DNA from: Actinomycetota bacterium
GTDB taxonomy: Bacteria > Actinomycetota > Actinomycetes > Nanopelagicales > Nanopelagicaceae
Length of the DNA stretch: 64,000 nucleotides
Direction: 5' to 3'
NCBI GenBank assembly: GCA_009726125.1
Contig: WLIT01000001.1
Location: forward strand, 124,001 to 188,000
The translations under genes were made by a program, and so were the position numbers. Shown here piece by piece: positions 55,789 to 63,046 of the stretch. The notes below the pieces were generated by a model. It was not told the DNA's origin and searched no databases. It saw nothing but the letters and a program-made list of their open reading frames with translations. The first letter of the stretch is position 1. The number at the start of each line of letters is the position of its first letter.

Positions 55789-56685
55789 CTGAGCGACAAT
55801 ATTGTTTAACGCTTTGCCCTGGGCCAAGAGCGCTAATTGCGATTCGACTAGTTTGCGGCCACGAGGTTCAAATGCAGTTGAGTTTCCACCAACGTGTGGA
55901 ACAAGTAATAAATTCTTAGCGCTCCATAACGGGTGGCCGGCTGGAAGCGGTTCTGGATCGGTTACGTCGAGCGCTGCATGCAATCGTCCGGAATTAAGTT
56001 CTGCAATTAGGGCTCCGGTTTCAATAATCGGTCCACGTGCAACATTTATTATTAATGCGCCATCCTTCATCTTTGCTAGACGCTCTTTATTAAACATATG
56101 TCGGGATTCATCAGTGAGTGGCAGAATTAAAATTACGATATCGAGGCTTGGTAAGTGCTTATCTAGCTCATCGATCTTTATTGAGCCATCACGCCCGGAT
56201 TTCGAGAAACTTATAACTGAAACATCGAACCCAGATAAATTCTTAACAACCTGCTTGCCGATTGATCCAAAGCCAATTACCCCAATTTTGCTATCTGAAA
56301 GCGAAGTAAAACGTCGGTGATCCCATTTGCCCGCTATTTGATCCCGAATAAATTCTGGAAAACCACGACGTGATGCAAGAGCAAGGCCAACAGCAAGTTC
56401 CGCGGTTGAGGCGTCGTGAACTCCGCTGGCGTTGCAGAGAGTTAGACCAGGTCTAACAAAAGCAAGAGCATCGTCATATCCGGCATTTGGCATTTGTAAA
56501 GTTTTTAAGTTTGGCATCTTTGCGGCATATGAAAGGGCTGCTGCGCCTCCCATATAAGAAGGTACATAAAAGTTAATTAGCGAAAGGTCTGAAGTATCTA
56601 GCGGGAAATCTTTAGGGGAGTACAAGGTGACGCCATCAGGTACGGATAAGTCTGACCATTGGGTCCACGCCACAATCTTGCTCAT
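55783..56685 (-). CDS. D-2-hydroxyacid dehydrogenase family protein
   Basis: NAD-dependent dehydrogenase of 300 residues. Rossmann motif GVIGFGSIGKQVV, NVARGPIIETGAL with the catalytic arginine, VTDPEPLPAGHPLW and the histidine in VPHVGGNST are all standard. Substrates in the family include glyoxylate, hydroxypyruvate, lactate and phosphoglycerate. Here it sits inside the fucose-type locus, 3 bases from the FAH-family gene, so it may reduce or oxidise a pathway 2-oxo acid. The specific reaction is unknown. Confidence 0.88.
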   Translation of the reverse strand: MSKIVAWTQWSDLSVPDGVTLYSPKDFPLDTSDLSLINFYVPSYMGGAAALSYAAKMPNLKTLQMPNAGYDDALAFVRPGLTLCNASGVHDASTAELAVGLALASRRGFPEFIRDQIAGKWDHRRFTSLSDSKIGVIGFGSIGKQVVKNLSGFDVSVISFSKSGRDGSIKIDELDKHLPSLDIVILILPLTDESRHMFNKERLAKMKDGALIINVARGPIIETGALIAELNSGRLHAALDVTDPEPLPAGHPLWSAKNLLLVPHVGGNSTAFEPRGRKLVESQLALLAQGKALNNIVAQG

Positions 56686-56688
56686 TAA

Positions 56689-57534
56689 TTAACGCCTCTC
56701 TTGAATTACTTCAACGGTATTGATTAATTTACCAATACCCGCAACATCTATTTCAACTACATCGTTTGCCTCTAGGGAAATATCTAGCGGTGGGACTATT
56801 CCAGTACCGGTTGAAAGAATTACACCGTGTGGGAAGTCTTGGCATCTAAATAGATAGGTAATCAAATCTTCTAAGGTCCGATTTAGCGATCCAAGTGAAG
56901 TTTCGGCCTCCCAAGCAATTTTGGTACCCCGAACTATCTTCGCTTTGATTGTCATTTCTGCCGCACTAGGTGCAAGCCAGGATGGCGTTATATCGGGACC
57001 AATTGCGGTCGAACCTATATAAATCTTTGCTTGTGAAAGATAAAGCGGATTTTCACCCTCAATTGTCCGCGCGGTCATGTCATTGCAAATTGCATAACCA
57101 ATAATTTCGCGATGCTTATTTATATATATTGCAACTTCTGGTTCTGGAACTGATGCGGCTGAATCAAAACGGATTCCAACCAGAGCGTTTGTTCCACGGG
57201 AACGAACCGCGCTTGATTTGAAAAATAATTCAGGGCGGTCGGCTTCATAAACTCTCTGATAAACATCAGGAACGCCAGACTCTTCCTTGCGGGCATCGCG
57301 TGAGCGAAGATAGGTAACACCAGCGCCCCACAATTCAATTTCTGGCGAAATTGGTGCAGCTAATTCACCAGTTACAGAGCCTGAAGTATTTGTGACTGCA
57401 GATTTTAATTCAGCAAGAGTTAGGTGCATTGCCTTAGTCAACGTCGGAATATTTGGAACTAAGTTATGTCCAGCACTCGTTGTAACCGCAAACTGGTATT
57501 CGCTTGCGGCCGTTTTTAGTATTGAAAATTTCAT
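56689..57534 (-). CDS. Fumarylacetoacetate hydrolase-family enzyme (deoxy-keto-acid hydrolase or dehydratase)
   Basis: 281 residues with the FAH core: metal ligands E in ASVPEPEVAIY, conserved GYAICNDMTAR and STGTGIVPP. The segment WGAGVTYLRSRDARKEES is shared with sugar-acid members. In L-fucose routes a FAH enzyme cleaves 2,4-diketo-3-deoxy-L-fuconate to pyruvate and L-lactate; a close relative is 2-keto-3-deoxy-pentonate dehydratase, so both are possible. Start: ATG 57534 with AAAGGA upstream, overlapping the AKR stop (ATGA); a longer in-frame start is within the AKR gene. Confidence 0.87.
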   Translation of the reverse strand: MKFSILKTAASEYQFAVTTSAGHNLVPNIPTLTKAMHLTLAELKSAVTNTSGSVTGELAAPISPEIELWGAGVTYLRSRDARKEESGVPDVYQRVYEADRPELFFKSSAVRSRGTNALVGIRFDSAASVPEPEVAIYINKHREIIGYAICNDMTARTIEGENPLYLSQAKIYIGSTAIGPDITPSWLAPSAAEMTIKAKIVRGTKIAWEAETSLGSLNRTLEDLITYLFRCQDFPHGVILSTGTGIVPPLDISLEANDVVEIDVAGIGKLINTVEVIQERR

Positions 57535-58508
57535 TGCGAAATCCTTTCGATTAGTTTTGCATCTTCTAGTTGCGCCCAAATATCTGCTGGAAGTTCTAAA
57601 TCAAAATCAGCGATATTTGATAGCAATTCCTTACTATTTCGAGATCCGGTAAGAACTGATGTGACCGCAGGATGACGAAGCGGAAATTGCAGCGCAGCTG
57701 CAGTTAGTGGAATCCCACGCTCACTTAAGAACGCACCGATATCTTGCGCCCGCTTAATAATTTCATCCGATGCAGGCAAGTATTCAAAAGTTGCACCAGG
57801 TTTTGGATCCGCGAGAACACCAGAGTTAAATACACCACCAATAGTGATGTCTACCTTGCGCTCTAACGCATATGGAAGCAATTCATTTTGCGCACTCTGA
57901 TCAAGCAAGGTGTAACGACCGGCAATAAGCGCAAGATCTAGATCAACTTCCTTCATGATTTTCATCGCAGCGTCGCAGAAATTAATACCAATTCCAATTG
58001 CTTTTATAATTCCTTGGCGTTTGAAATCTGCAAGAACCGGATATGCGTTGTTGATGGCTTCTGGAATATGTTCTTCAGCGTCATGCATTAAAGCGATGTC
58101 AATGTGGTCAACACCTAATCGTTCTAAACTCTCGTTAAATGAGCGCTTGGTACCTTCCGGTGAATAATCGAAGACTGGTTGAATATGTGGATCGGCATCT
58201 GGAAACCAGGGGACCGGATCCGCCTTTTCAACGCGATTCAGAACTCTTCCAACTTTGGTCTCCAAAATAAATGGTTCTGGAACTGTTCTCAATACTCGCC
58301 CTAAGCGCTCCTCTGAAAGACCATGTCCATATAGTGGAGCGGTATCAAAGTAATTAATTCCTTGCGCAAGTGCCGTCTTTATAAGAAGATCACTCTCATT
58401 GTTTTCAACTGTTGTAAAAAGCCCAGCAAGCGGAGCAGTTCCAAGACTTAACCGGGTAATTTCTACAGGAACGCGCTTCATCCTAACTTTCTGGCTATGA
58501 CGCGGCAT
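57531..58508 (-). CDS. Aldo/keto reductase, L-fucose dehydrogenase type
   Basis: 325 residues, TIM-barrel oxidoreductase of the D-threo-aldose 1-dehydrogenase group, which oxidises L-fucose, D-arabinose and similar sugars to lactones. Visible: RLSLGTAPLAGLF, NYFDTAPLYGHGLSEERLG with catalytic D and Y, LETKVGR (K) and ALMHDAEEH (H). It heads the minus-strand catabolic unit and diverges from the dehydratase gene. Start ATG 58508 follows TACGAT by 7 bases; an in-frame ATG at 58481 (MKRVPVEI) fits the family N-terminus just as well. Confidence 0.9.
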   Translation of the reverse strand: MPRHSQKVRMKRVPVEITRLSLGTAPLAGLFTTVENNESDLLIKTALAQGINYFDTAPLYGHGLSEERLGRVLRTVPEPFILETKVGRVLNRVEKADPVPWFPDADPHIQPVFDYSPEGTKRSFNESLERLGVDHIDIALMHDAEEHIPEAINNAYPVLADFKRQGIIKAIGIGINFCDAAMKIMKEVDLDLALIAGRYTLLDQSAQNELLPYALERKVDITIGGVFNSGVLADPKPGATFEYLPASDEIIKRAQDIGAFLSERGIPLTAAALQFPLRHPAVTSVLTGSRNSKELLSNIADFDLELPADIWAQLEDAKLIERISQ

Positions 58509-58515
58509 GAAATTT

Positions 58516-58527
58516 ATCGTATAGGAT
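58516..58527. promoter_or_regulatory. Overlapping divergent -10 elements, AKR / fuconate dehydratase
   Basis: In ATCGTATAGGAT the minus strand offers TATACG (9 bases before ATG 58508) or TACGAT (7 bases), and the plus strand TATAGG or TAGGAT. The plus message would have a leader of about 40 bases ending in AAAGGA before ATG 58576. Confidence 0.45.
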
Positions 58528-58575
58528 TTTTACTAATAAGCGAAGAGTTCACGTCCAAAATTGCAAAGGAATCGC

Positions 58576-59874
58576 ATGCCAAAGATCACCGGCTTTAAAA
58601 CCGTAGATGTCAGATTTCCAACTTCCCGCGGGCTAGATGGATCTGATGCGATGAATAAAGAACCAGATTATTCTGCAGCACTGGTAATTCTTGAGACAGA
58701 TGACCCGAAACTTCAAGGACATGGTTTTGTATTTACCTGCGGCCGAGGGAATGATTTGCAATGCGCTGCAATTGAATTATTAGCTCCATATGCTGTTGGT
58801 CGCGATATCGATGACTTAGCAAAGAGCATGGGCGAATTCGCAAAGAGTTTAGTTAGAGACTCTCAAATTCGCTGGCTTGGACCAGAAAAAGGCGTGACTC
58901 AAATGGCAGCGGGCGCCGTTGTAACAGCAGTCTGGGATCTTGTAACAAAGAATGCGAAGAAACCACTTTGGAAATTTCTTTCAGATATGTCACCCGAAGA
59001 GATTGTCGAACTTATTGATTTCCGTTACATCACCGATGCGCTGACTCCTGATGAAGCGTTAGAAATTTTACGTAAAGCAGAACCAAATCGCGCTGCGAAT
59101 GAAGCAAAATTATTAGAAGTTGGATTACCCGCTTACACAACAACTCCGGGTTGGCTCGGATATACCGACGAGAAAATGGTTCGCCTTGCTAAAGAAGCAG
59201 TTGCTTCTGGATATAAATTAATTAAATTAAAGTGTGGTGGAAGCCTTGAAGATGACAAGCGCAGATTGCGCCTTGCCCGCGAGGCGGTAGGTCCTGATAT
59301 CAAAATTGCAATTGATGCCAATCAAGTTTGGGATGTAAATCAAGCGATTGAATGGATCAAAGGAATTGGCGATGTAAATCTGCACTGGGTTGAAGAACCA
59401 ACAAATCCAGATGATGTTCTTGGCCACGCTGCAATTGCAAAGGCAATTGCCCCAGTACGTGTTGCAACTGGCGAACATGGCATGAACCGAATTATTTTCA
59501 AGCAGATGTTGCAGGCTAAATCATTTTCATTTATGCAGATAGATGCAACTCGTGTTGCAGGTATAAACGAGAACTTGGCAAATATTTTGATGGCTGCAAA
59601 ATTCGGCGTTCCAGTCTGTCCGCATGCTGGGGGAGTTGGCTTATGCGAATTAGTTCAGCACCTAGCAATGTTTGATGCGGTTGCAGTCACCGGGCACCAT
59701 CCGGATCGAGTTGTTGAGTTCGTTGATCACTTGCACGAACACTTTGTAGTTCCAACAATCATTAAAAATGCGCACTACATGCCGCCCCTAAAGCCAGGTG
59801 CTGGTGGCGAAATGTTTGCCCAGACAATTTCAGATTTCACATTTCCAACCGGAAAAGAATGGATAACAGCATGA
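58576..59874 (+). CDS. L-fuconate dehydratase (enolase superfamily)
   Basis: 432-residue mandelate-racemase-type enzyme that dehydrates L-fuconate to 2-keto-3-deoxy-L-fuconate. Family blocks: DVRFPTSRGLDGSDAMN at the start, TCGRGNDLQCAAIE, KLKCGG (catalytic KxK), AIDANQVWD and WVEEPTNPDD (metal ligands), GEHGMNR and CPHAGGVGLCE. The overall pattern is that of the FucD group. Start ATG 58576 with AAAGGA upstream; the TTG five codons earlier is rejected. Stop overlaps the next SDR gene (ATGA). Confidence 0.92.
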   Translation: MPKITGFKTVDVRFPTSRGLDGSDAMNKEPDYSAALVILETDDPKLQGHGFVFTCGRGNDLQCAAIELLAPYAVGRDIDDLAKSMGEFAKSLVRDSQIRWLGPEKGVTQMAAGAVVTAVWDLVTKNAKKPLWKFLSDMSPEEIVELIDFRYITDALTPDEALEILRKAEPNRAANEAKLLEVGLPAYTTTPGWLGYTDEKMVRLAKEAVASGYKLIKLKCGGSLEDDKRRLRLAREAVGPDIKIAIDANQVWDVNQAIEWIKGIGDVNLHWVEEPTNPDDVLGHAAIAKAIAPVRVATGEHGMNRIIFKQMLQAKSFSFMQIDATRVAGINENLANILMAAKFGVPVCPHAGGVGLCELVQHLAMFDAVAVTGHHPDRVVEFVDHLHEHFVVPTIIKNAHYMPPLKPGAGGEMFAQTISDFTFPTGKEWITA

Positions 59875-60608
59875 ATACAGAGTTCGCAGGATTAACCGCA
59901 GTCGTAACTGGAGCAGGTTCAGGTATTGGACTTGCAACAGCAAAGATTCTTAAAGATCGAGGCGCAACGGTTTACGGCCTCGATCTTGCAGAAGGTGGAA
60001 TGTCAGGTGTTGCAACTTGGGTACATTGCGATCTCGGTGACGATGCATCAGTGGCTAAAGCATTTGAAGGAATTACTAAGTTAGACATCCTCATTAATAA
60101 CGCTGCAATCAGCGCAGTTGGAACCATCGAATCCAATTCATCTGAAGAGTGGCTAAAAGTTATGAATGTGAATGTTCTTGGCATCGTTCGTACTTCCAAA
60201 TCAGCGCTACCTTTACTTCGCAAGAGTAAATCGGCAGCAATTGTTAACACTTGTTCTGTTGCTGCTACTGCGGGAATTCCAAAGCGTGCGGTTTACAGCG
60301 CATCCAAAGGCGCAGTTCTTTCGCTAACACTCGCAATGGCTAATGACCATATTGTTGATGGCGTTCGCGTTAACTGCGTTAACCCAGGAACCGCTGATAC
60401 ACCTTGGGTGCAACGTTTACTTGCACAAGCAGCAGATCCAGTTGCCGAGAGAAAAGCACTCGAAGCGCGTCAGCCACTCGGTCGCCTTGTTTCATCTGAG
60501 GAAGTTGCTAGTGCAATTTGTTTTCTAGCTAGTCCACTTCAAGGTTCAACGACCGGAACTTCGCTAACTATTGATGGTGGAATGCAAGGGTTACGCATAC
60601 CTAAGTAA
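59871..60608 (+). CDS. SDR dehydrogenase, probable 2-keto-3-deoxy-L-fuconate dehydrogenase
   Basis: 245 residues: cofactor loop TGAGSGIGLA, NNAAIS, serine in NTCSVAATAG and YSASKGA, and C-terminal TGTSLTIDGGMQG. Coupled to fuconate dehydratase by an ATGA overlap, which strongly suggests it oxidises the dehydratase product to the 2,4-diketo acid. The final codons and stop are the first unit of a four-copy 9-bp repeat. Start ATG 59871; an ATG at 59859 would add four residues. Confidence 0.88.
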   Translation: MNTEFAGLTAVVTGAGSGIGLATAKILKDRGATVYGLDLAEGGMSGVATWVHCDLGDDASVAKAFEGITKLDILINNAAISAVGTIESNSSEEWLKVMNVNVLGIVRTSKSALPLLRKSKSAAIVNTCSVAATAGIPKRAVYSASKGAVLSLTLAMANDHIVDGVRVNCVNPGTADTPWVQRLLAQAADPVAERKALEARQPLGRLVSSEEVASAICFLASPLQGSTTGTSLTIDGGMQGLRIPK

Positions 60609-60635
60609 CCTAAATAACCTAAATAACCGAAATAA
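60600..60635 (+). repeat. Four-copy 9-bp tandem repeat with in-frame stop codons
   Basis: Units CCTAAGTAA, CCTAAATAA, CCTAAATAA and CCGAAATAA. The first unit is the last two codons (Pro, Lys) and stop of the SDR gene; the other three repeat TAA in the same frame every 9 bases. The rest of the 157-base gap to 60765 holds an AT-rich stretch and the promoter below. Confidence 0.88.
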
Positions 60636-60733
60636 AGTCACCTTTCCGCTCGTAAGAAAATAAGTATCTAAGCAAATTTGTCGTGCCTCGGCCGTGGTTG
60701 AAGCAAGGCAAATTACCTTTTCATTTTTTATTG

Positions 60734-60749
60734 CTCTTACATATAAGAG
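60734..60749. promoter_or_regulatory. Inverted repeat over the acetamidase promoter, candidate operator
   Basis: CTCTTA (60734-60739), CATA, TAAGAG (60744-60749): perfect 6-bp arms. It lies 4 bases before the -10 hexamer, covering where the -35 and spacer should be, a standard repressor position. Confidence 0.5.
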
Positions 60750-60753
60750 AACG

Positions 60754-60759
60754 TAGGAT
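60754..60759 (+). promoter_or_regulatory. -10 hexamer of the acetamidase gene (leaderless)
   Basis: TAGGAT is followed by exactly 6 bases and ATG at 60766; no Shine-Dalgarno. Confidence 0.6.
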
Positions 60760-60765
60760 ATTTAT

Positions 60766-61770
60766 ATGGACATAATTGAATTTAAGCCAAGTCGAGACCA
60801 GTTGAATTACACATTCGGCGGCGCAGCACCAGTCATGCGGATTAAACCTGGAACGGCGCTCAAGCTTTGGTCAGAAGATGCATTTAACAACACTATAAAT
60901 AAAGTTACAGATCTCTCGAGTGAAAAAGTTGATTTACGTTTTGTAAATCCACAGACTGGTCCTTTTTATGTGGAAGGTGCAGAACCTGGTGATGCATTAG
61001 CAATTCATATTGTAGATATGAAGCCCGCACGCGGACATGGCGCATCAAGCACAATTCCTTTTTTTGGTGGATTAACATCAACAGACAGAACCTCGATGTT
61101 GCAAGATGCACTTCCGGATACAACTTGGATCTATGAGGTAAATACTGCAAAGAACACCGTCGGTTTTCAATCCCGTTTTGGTGATTTTTCAGTCGAGCTT
61201 CCAATTGAATGCATGTTTGGAACTATTGGTGTTGCGCCAGCCGGTGGTGAAGTTCGTTCTTCACTTGTTCCGGAACGTTTTGGTGGAAACATGGATTCAC
61301 CTGAAGTTCGAAAAGGCGCGACAGTTTATCTTGGCGTGAATGTTGATGGCGCGCTATTTTCGATAGGTGATGGACATTATCGACAAGGTGAAGGTGAGGC
61401 CTGTGGCACTGCAGTTGAAGGCGCAATGGATTCAATAATTATTGTGGACTTAATTAAAGGTGCTGCTCCTGCATGGCCTCGCGTTGAGGATGATAATTTC
61501 TATATGGCAATTGGGTCGTCTCGGCCGATGGAAGACTCTTGGAGAATCGGGCAAGTAGAGCTAATTCGTTGGTTCCAAGAGCTATATGGACTCCACCAGA
61601 TGGACTCATATCAATTACTTTCTCAAATTACAAAGGCACCAATTGCCAATGTTGTTGATGCGAATTACAGCGTCGTTATAAAAGCTGCTAAAGAATTGCT
61701 ACCTAATGTGGGTGCTTTCAAAGGTATGCATGCAAGTCTAAAAGAGAGAGCAAAAGATCTAAAGCTTTAA
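60766..61770 (+). CDS. Acetamidase/formamidase family protein
   Basis: 334-residue hydrolase of the FmdA/AmdA family, which releases ammonia from small amides. Family blocks: TGPFYVEGAEPGDALAIHI, GHGASSTIPFFGG, ECMFGTIGVAP, GGNMDSP, GVNVDGALFSIGDGHYRQGEGE and AIGSSRPMEDSW. Follows the fucose genes but has its own leaderless promoter with a candidate operator. The next gene, an SDR, is 24 bases downstream with a ribosome-binding site, so the two form a unit of unknown purpose; the true substrate may be something other than acetamide. Confidence 0.92.
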   Translation: MDIIEFKPSRDQLNYTFGGAAPVMRIKPGTALKLWSEDAFNNTINKVTDLSSEKVDLRFVNPQTGPFYVEGAEPGDALAIHIVDMKPARGHGASSTIPFFGGLTSTDRTSMLQDALPDTTWIYEVNTAKNTVGFQSRFGDFSVELPIECMFGTIGVAPAGGEVRSSLVPERFGGNMDSPEVRKGATVYLGVNVDGALFSIGDGHYRQGEGEACGTAVEGAMDSIIIVDLIKGAAPAWPRVEDDNFYMAIGSSRPMEDSWRIGQVELIRWFQELYGLHQMDSYQLLSQITKAPIANVVDANYSVVIKAAKELLPNVGAFKGMHASLKERAKDLKL

Positions 61771-61794
61771 ACCCGTCACTACGAAAGGATCAAA

Positions 61795-62556
61795 ATGGAT
61801 CTACAGATGAAGGGTATGAACGCAATTGTTACAGGAGGTACCAAAGGAATCGGTCGAGCGATTGTTGAAGCGCTACTAAGTGAAGGCGTAAATGTTGCAT
61901 TTTGTGCTCGAAATGCGGATGATGTAAAGAAAGCTGAATCAGATCTCAGTAAGAGCGGTGCAAAGGTCATAGGAACTTCAGTTGATGTTGGGAATGAAAC
62001 ACAACTAGGAAAATGGGTCAATGATTCCGCAAAAGCTTTTGGTGGTTTGGATATAGTTGTTTGTAATGTGAGCGCACTTGCAATTCCGGAGAGTGAAGAA
62101 AATTGGCAATCATCTCTAAATGTAGATGTTATGCATACTGTGCGAACTTGTAATGCAGCGATTCCATATCTTGAGAAGAGTAAAAACGCATCGATTGTAA
62201 ATATTTCGAGCGTTTCAGGCCGCGAAGCTGACTTTGCTGGTGGGCCTTATGGAACTGCTAAAGCAGCAATTATTGCTTACACCAAGCACCTCTCATTTTC
62301 TCTAGCAGGAAAAAATATTCGTGCCAACACAGTGTCTCCGGGAAATACTTATTTCCCTGGTGGCGTTTGGGAGAATATTGAAGGAGGAAACCCAGATCTC
62401 TTTAAATTTGCGATGGGACTAAATCCAACTGGAAGAATGGGAACACCAGAAGAGCAGGCATATGCAGTAACTATGTTGGCTAGTCCACGTGCATCTCGTA
62501 TTTCTGGAACTAACTTAGTTGTAGATGGCGCACTTACGCGCGGAATTCAATTCTAA
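61795..62556 (+). CDS. SDR-family oxidoreductase with altered NNAG motif
   Basis: 253 residues: TGGTKGIGRAI (cofactor), catalytic NISSVSG and YGTAK, C-terminal SGTNLVVDGA. The usual NNAG is replaced by CNVSA, a variant seen in some actinobacterial SDRs, so activity is probably kept. AAAGGA precedes the ATG. It directly abuts the convergent msrB gene (no base between). Substrate unknown; gene order ties it to the acetamidase. Confidence 0.85.
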   Translation: MDLQMKGMNAIVTGGTKGIGRAIVEALLSEGVNVAFCARNADDVKKAESDLSKSGAKVIGTSVDVGNETQLGKWVNDSAKAFGGLDIVVCNVSALAIPESEENWQSSLNVDVMHTVRTCNAAIPYLEKSKNASIVNISSVSGREADFAGGPYGTAKAAIIAYTKHLSFSLAGKNIRANTVSPGNTYFPGGVWENIEGGNPDLFKFAMGLNPTGRMGTPEEQAYAVTMLASPRASRISGTNLVVDGALTRGIQF

Positions 62557-62985
62557 TTACTTTTCTTCGAGAATTAACGAGACTGAATTGATGCACCATC
62601 TTTGATCAGTTGGCACTTCATAACCTTCACCTTCAAAAACATGTCCTAGATGCGACCCACAATTTGCACAACGAACTTCAATTCGAACACGCATTCCAAG
62701 TGAGCGATCTTCAATCAACTCGACAGCATCATCGGTAGTTGGTGCATAGAAAGAAGGCCAACCACATCCGGAATGGAACTTGGTTTCACTTTTAAATAGT
62801 TCGTTGTTGCATGCCTTGCATCGGTAACTTCCAACTTTGTCGGTATCTGTGTACTCACCTGTGAATGGGCGCTCAGTTGCACCGTGGCGTAGAACTTCAA
62901 AAGAGGTCTGATCTATTTCAGAAGCCAGTTTGGCATTATCAATTTGCACGGGATACTTCTTATTTGAGCTGATTTCACTAGACAT
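62557..62985 (-). CDS. msrB: MsrB, peptide-methionine (R)-S-oxide reductase
   Basis: Repairs oxidised methionine in proteins; 142 residues. Zinc-binding pairs CKAC and CANC, resolving region HSGCGWPSF, and catalytic cysteine in QRWCINSVSL. The ATG follows TAATAT by 6 bases. Complete single-domain enzyme, no msrA fused or adjacent. Confidence 0.96.
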   Translation of the reverse strand: MSSEISSNKKYPVQIDNAKLASEIDQTSFEVLRHGATERPFTGEYTDTDKVGSYRCKACNNELFKSETKFHSGCGWPSFYAPTTDDAVELIEDRSLGMRVRIEVRCANCGSHLGHVFEGEGYEVPTDQRWCINSVSLILEEK

Positions 62986-62991
62986 GTGCTC

Positions 62992-62997
62992 ATATTA
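62992..62997 (-). promoter_or_regulatory. -10 hexamer of msrB (leaderless)
   Basis: On the minus strand TAATAT is followed by exactly 6 bases and ATG at 62985. Confidence 0.6.
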
Positions 62998-63034
62998 CGC
63001 AATCTTCACTGGGCTTGCCACATATAGAGATAGA

Positions 63035-63040
63035 TAGAAT
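63035..63040 (+). promoter_or_regulatory. -10 hexamer of the FUSC-type gene (leaderless)
   Basis: TAGAAT is followed by exactly 6 bases and GTG at 63047; no Shine-Dalgarno. Confidence 0.55.
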
Positions 63041-63046
63041 TACCTC

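Noticed and set aside
55802-56320. 172-codon plus-strand open frame over the 2-hydroxyacid dehydrogenase gene
   Set aside because: The opposite frame has a full dehydrogenase signature; this one has none.
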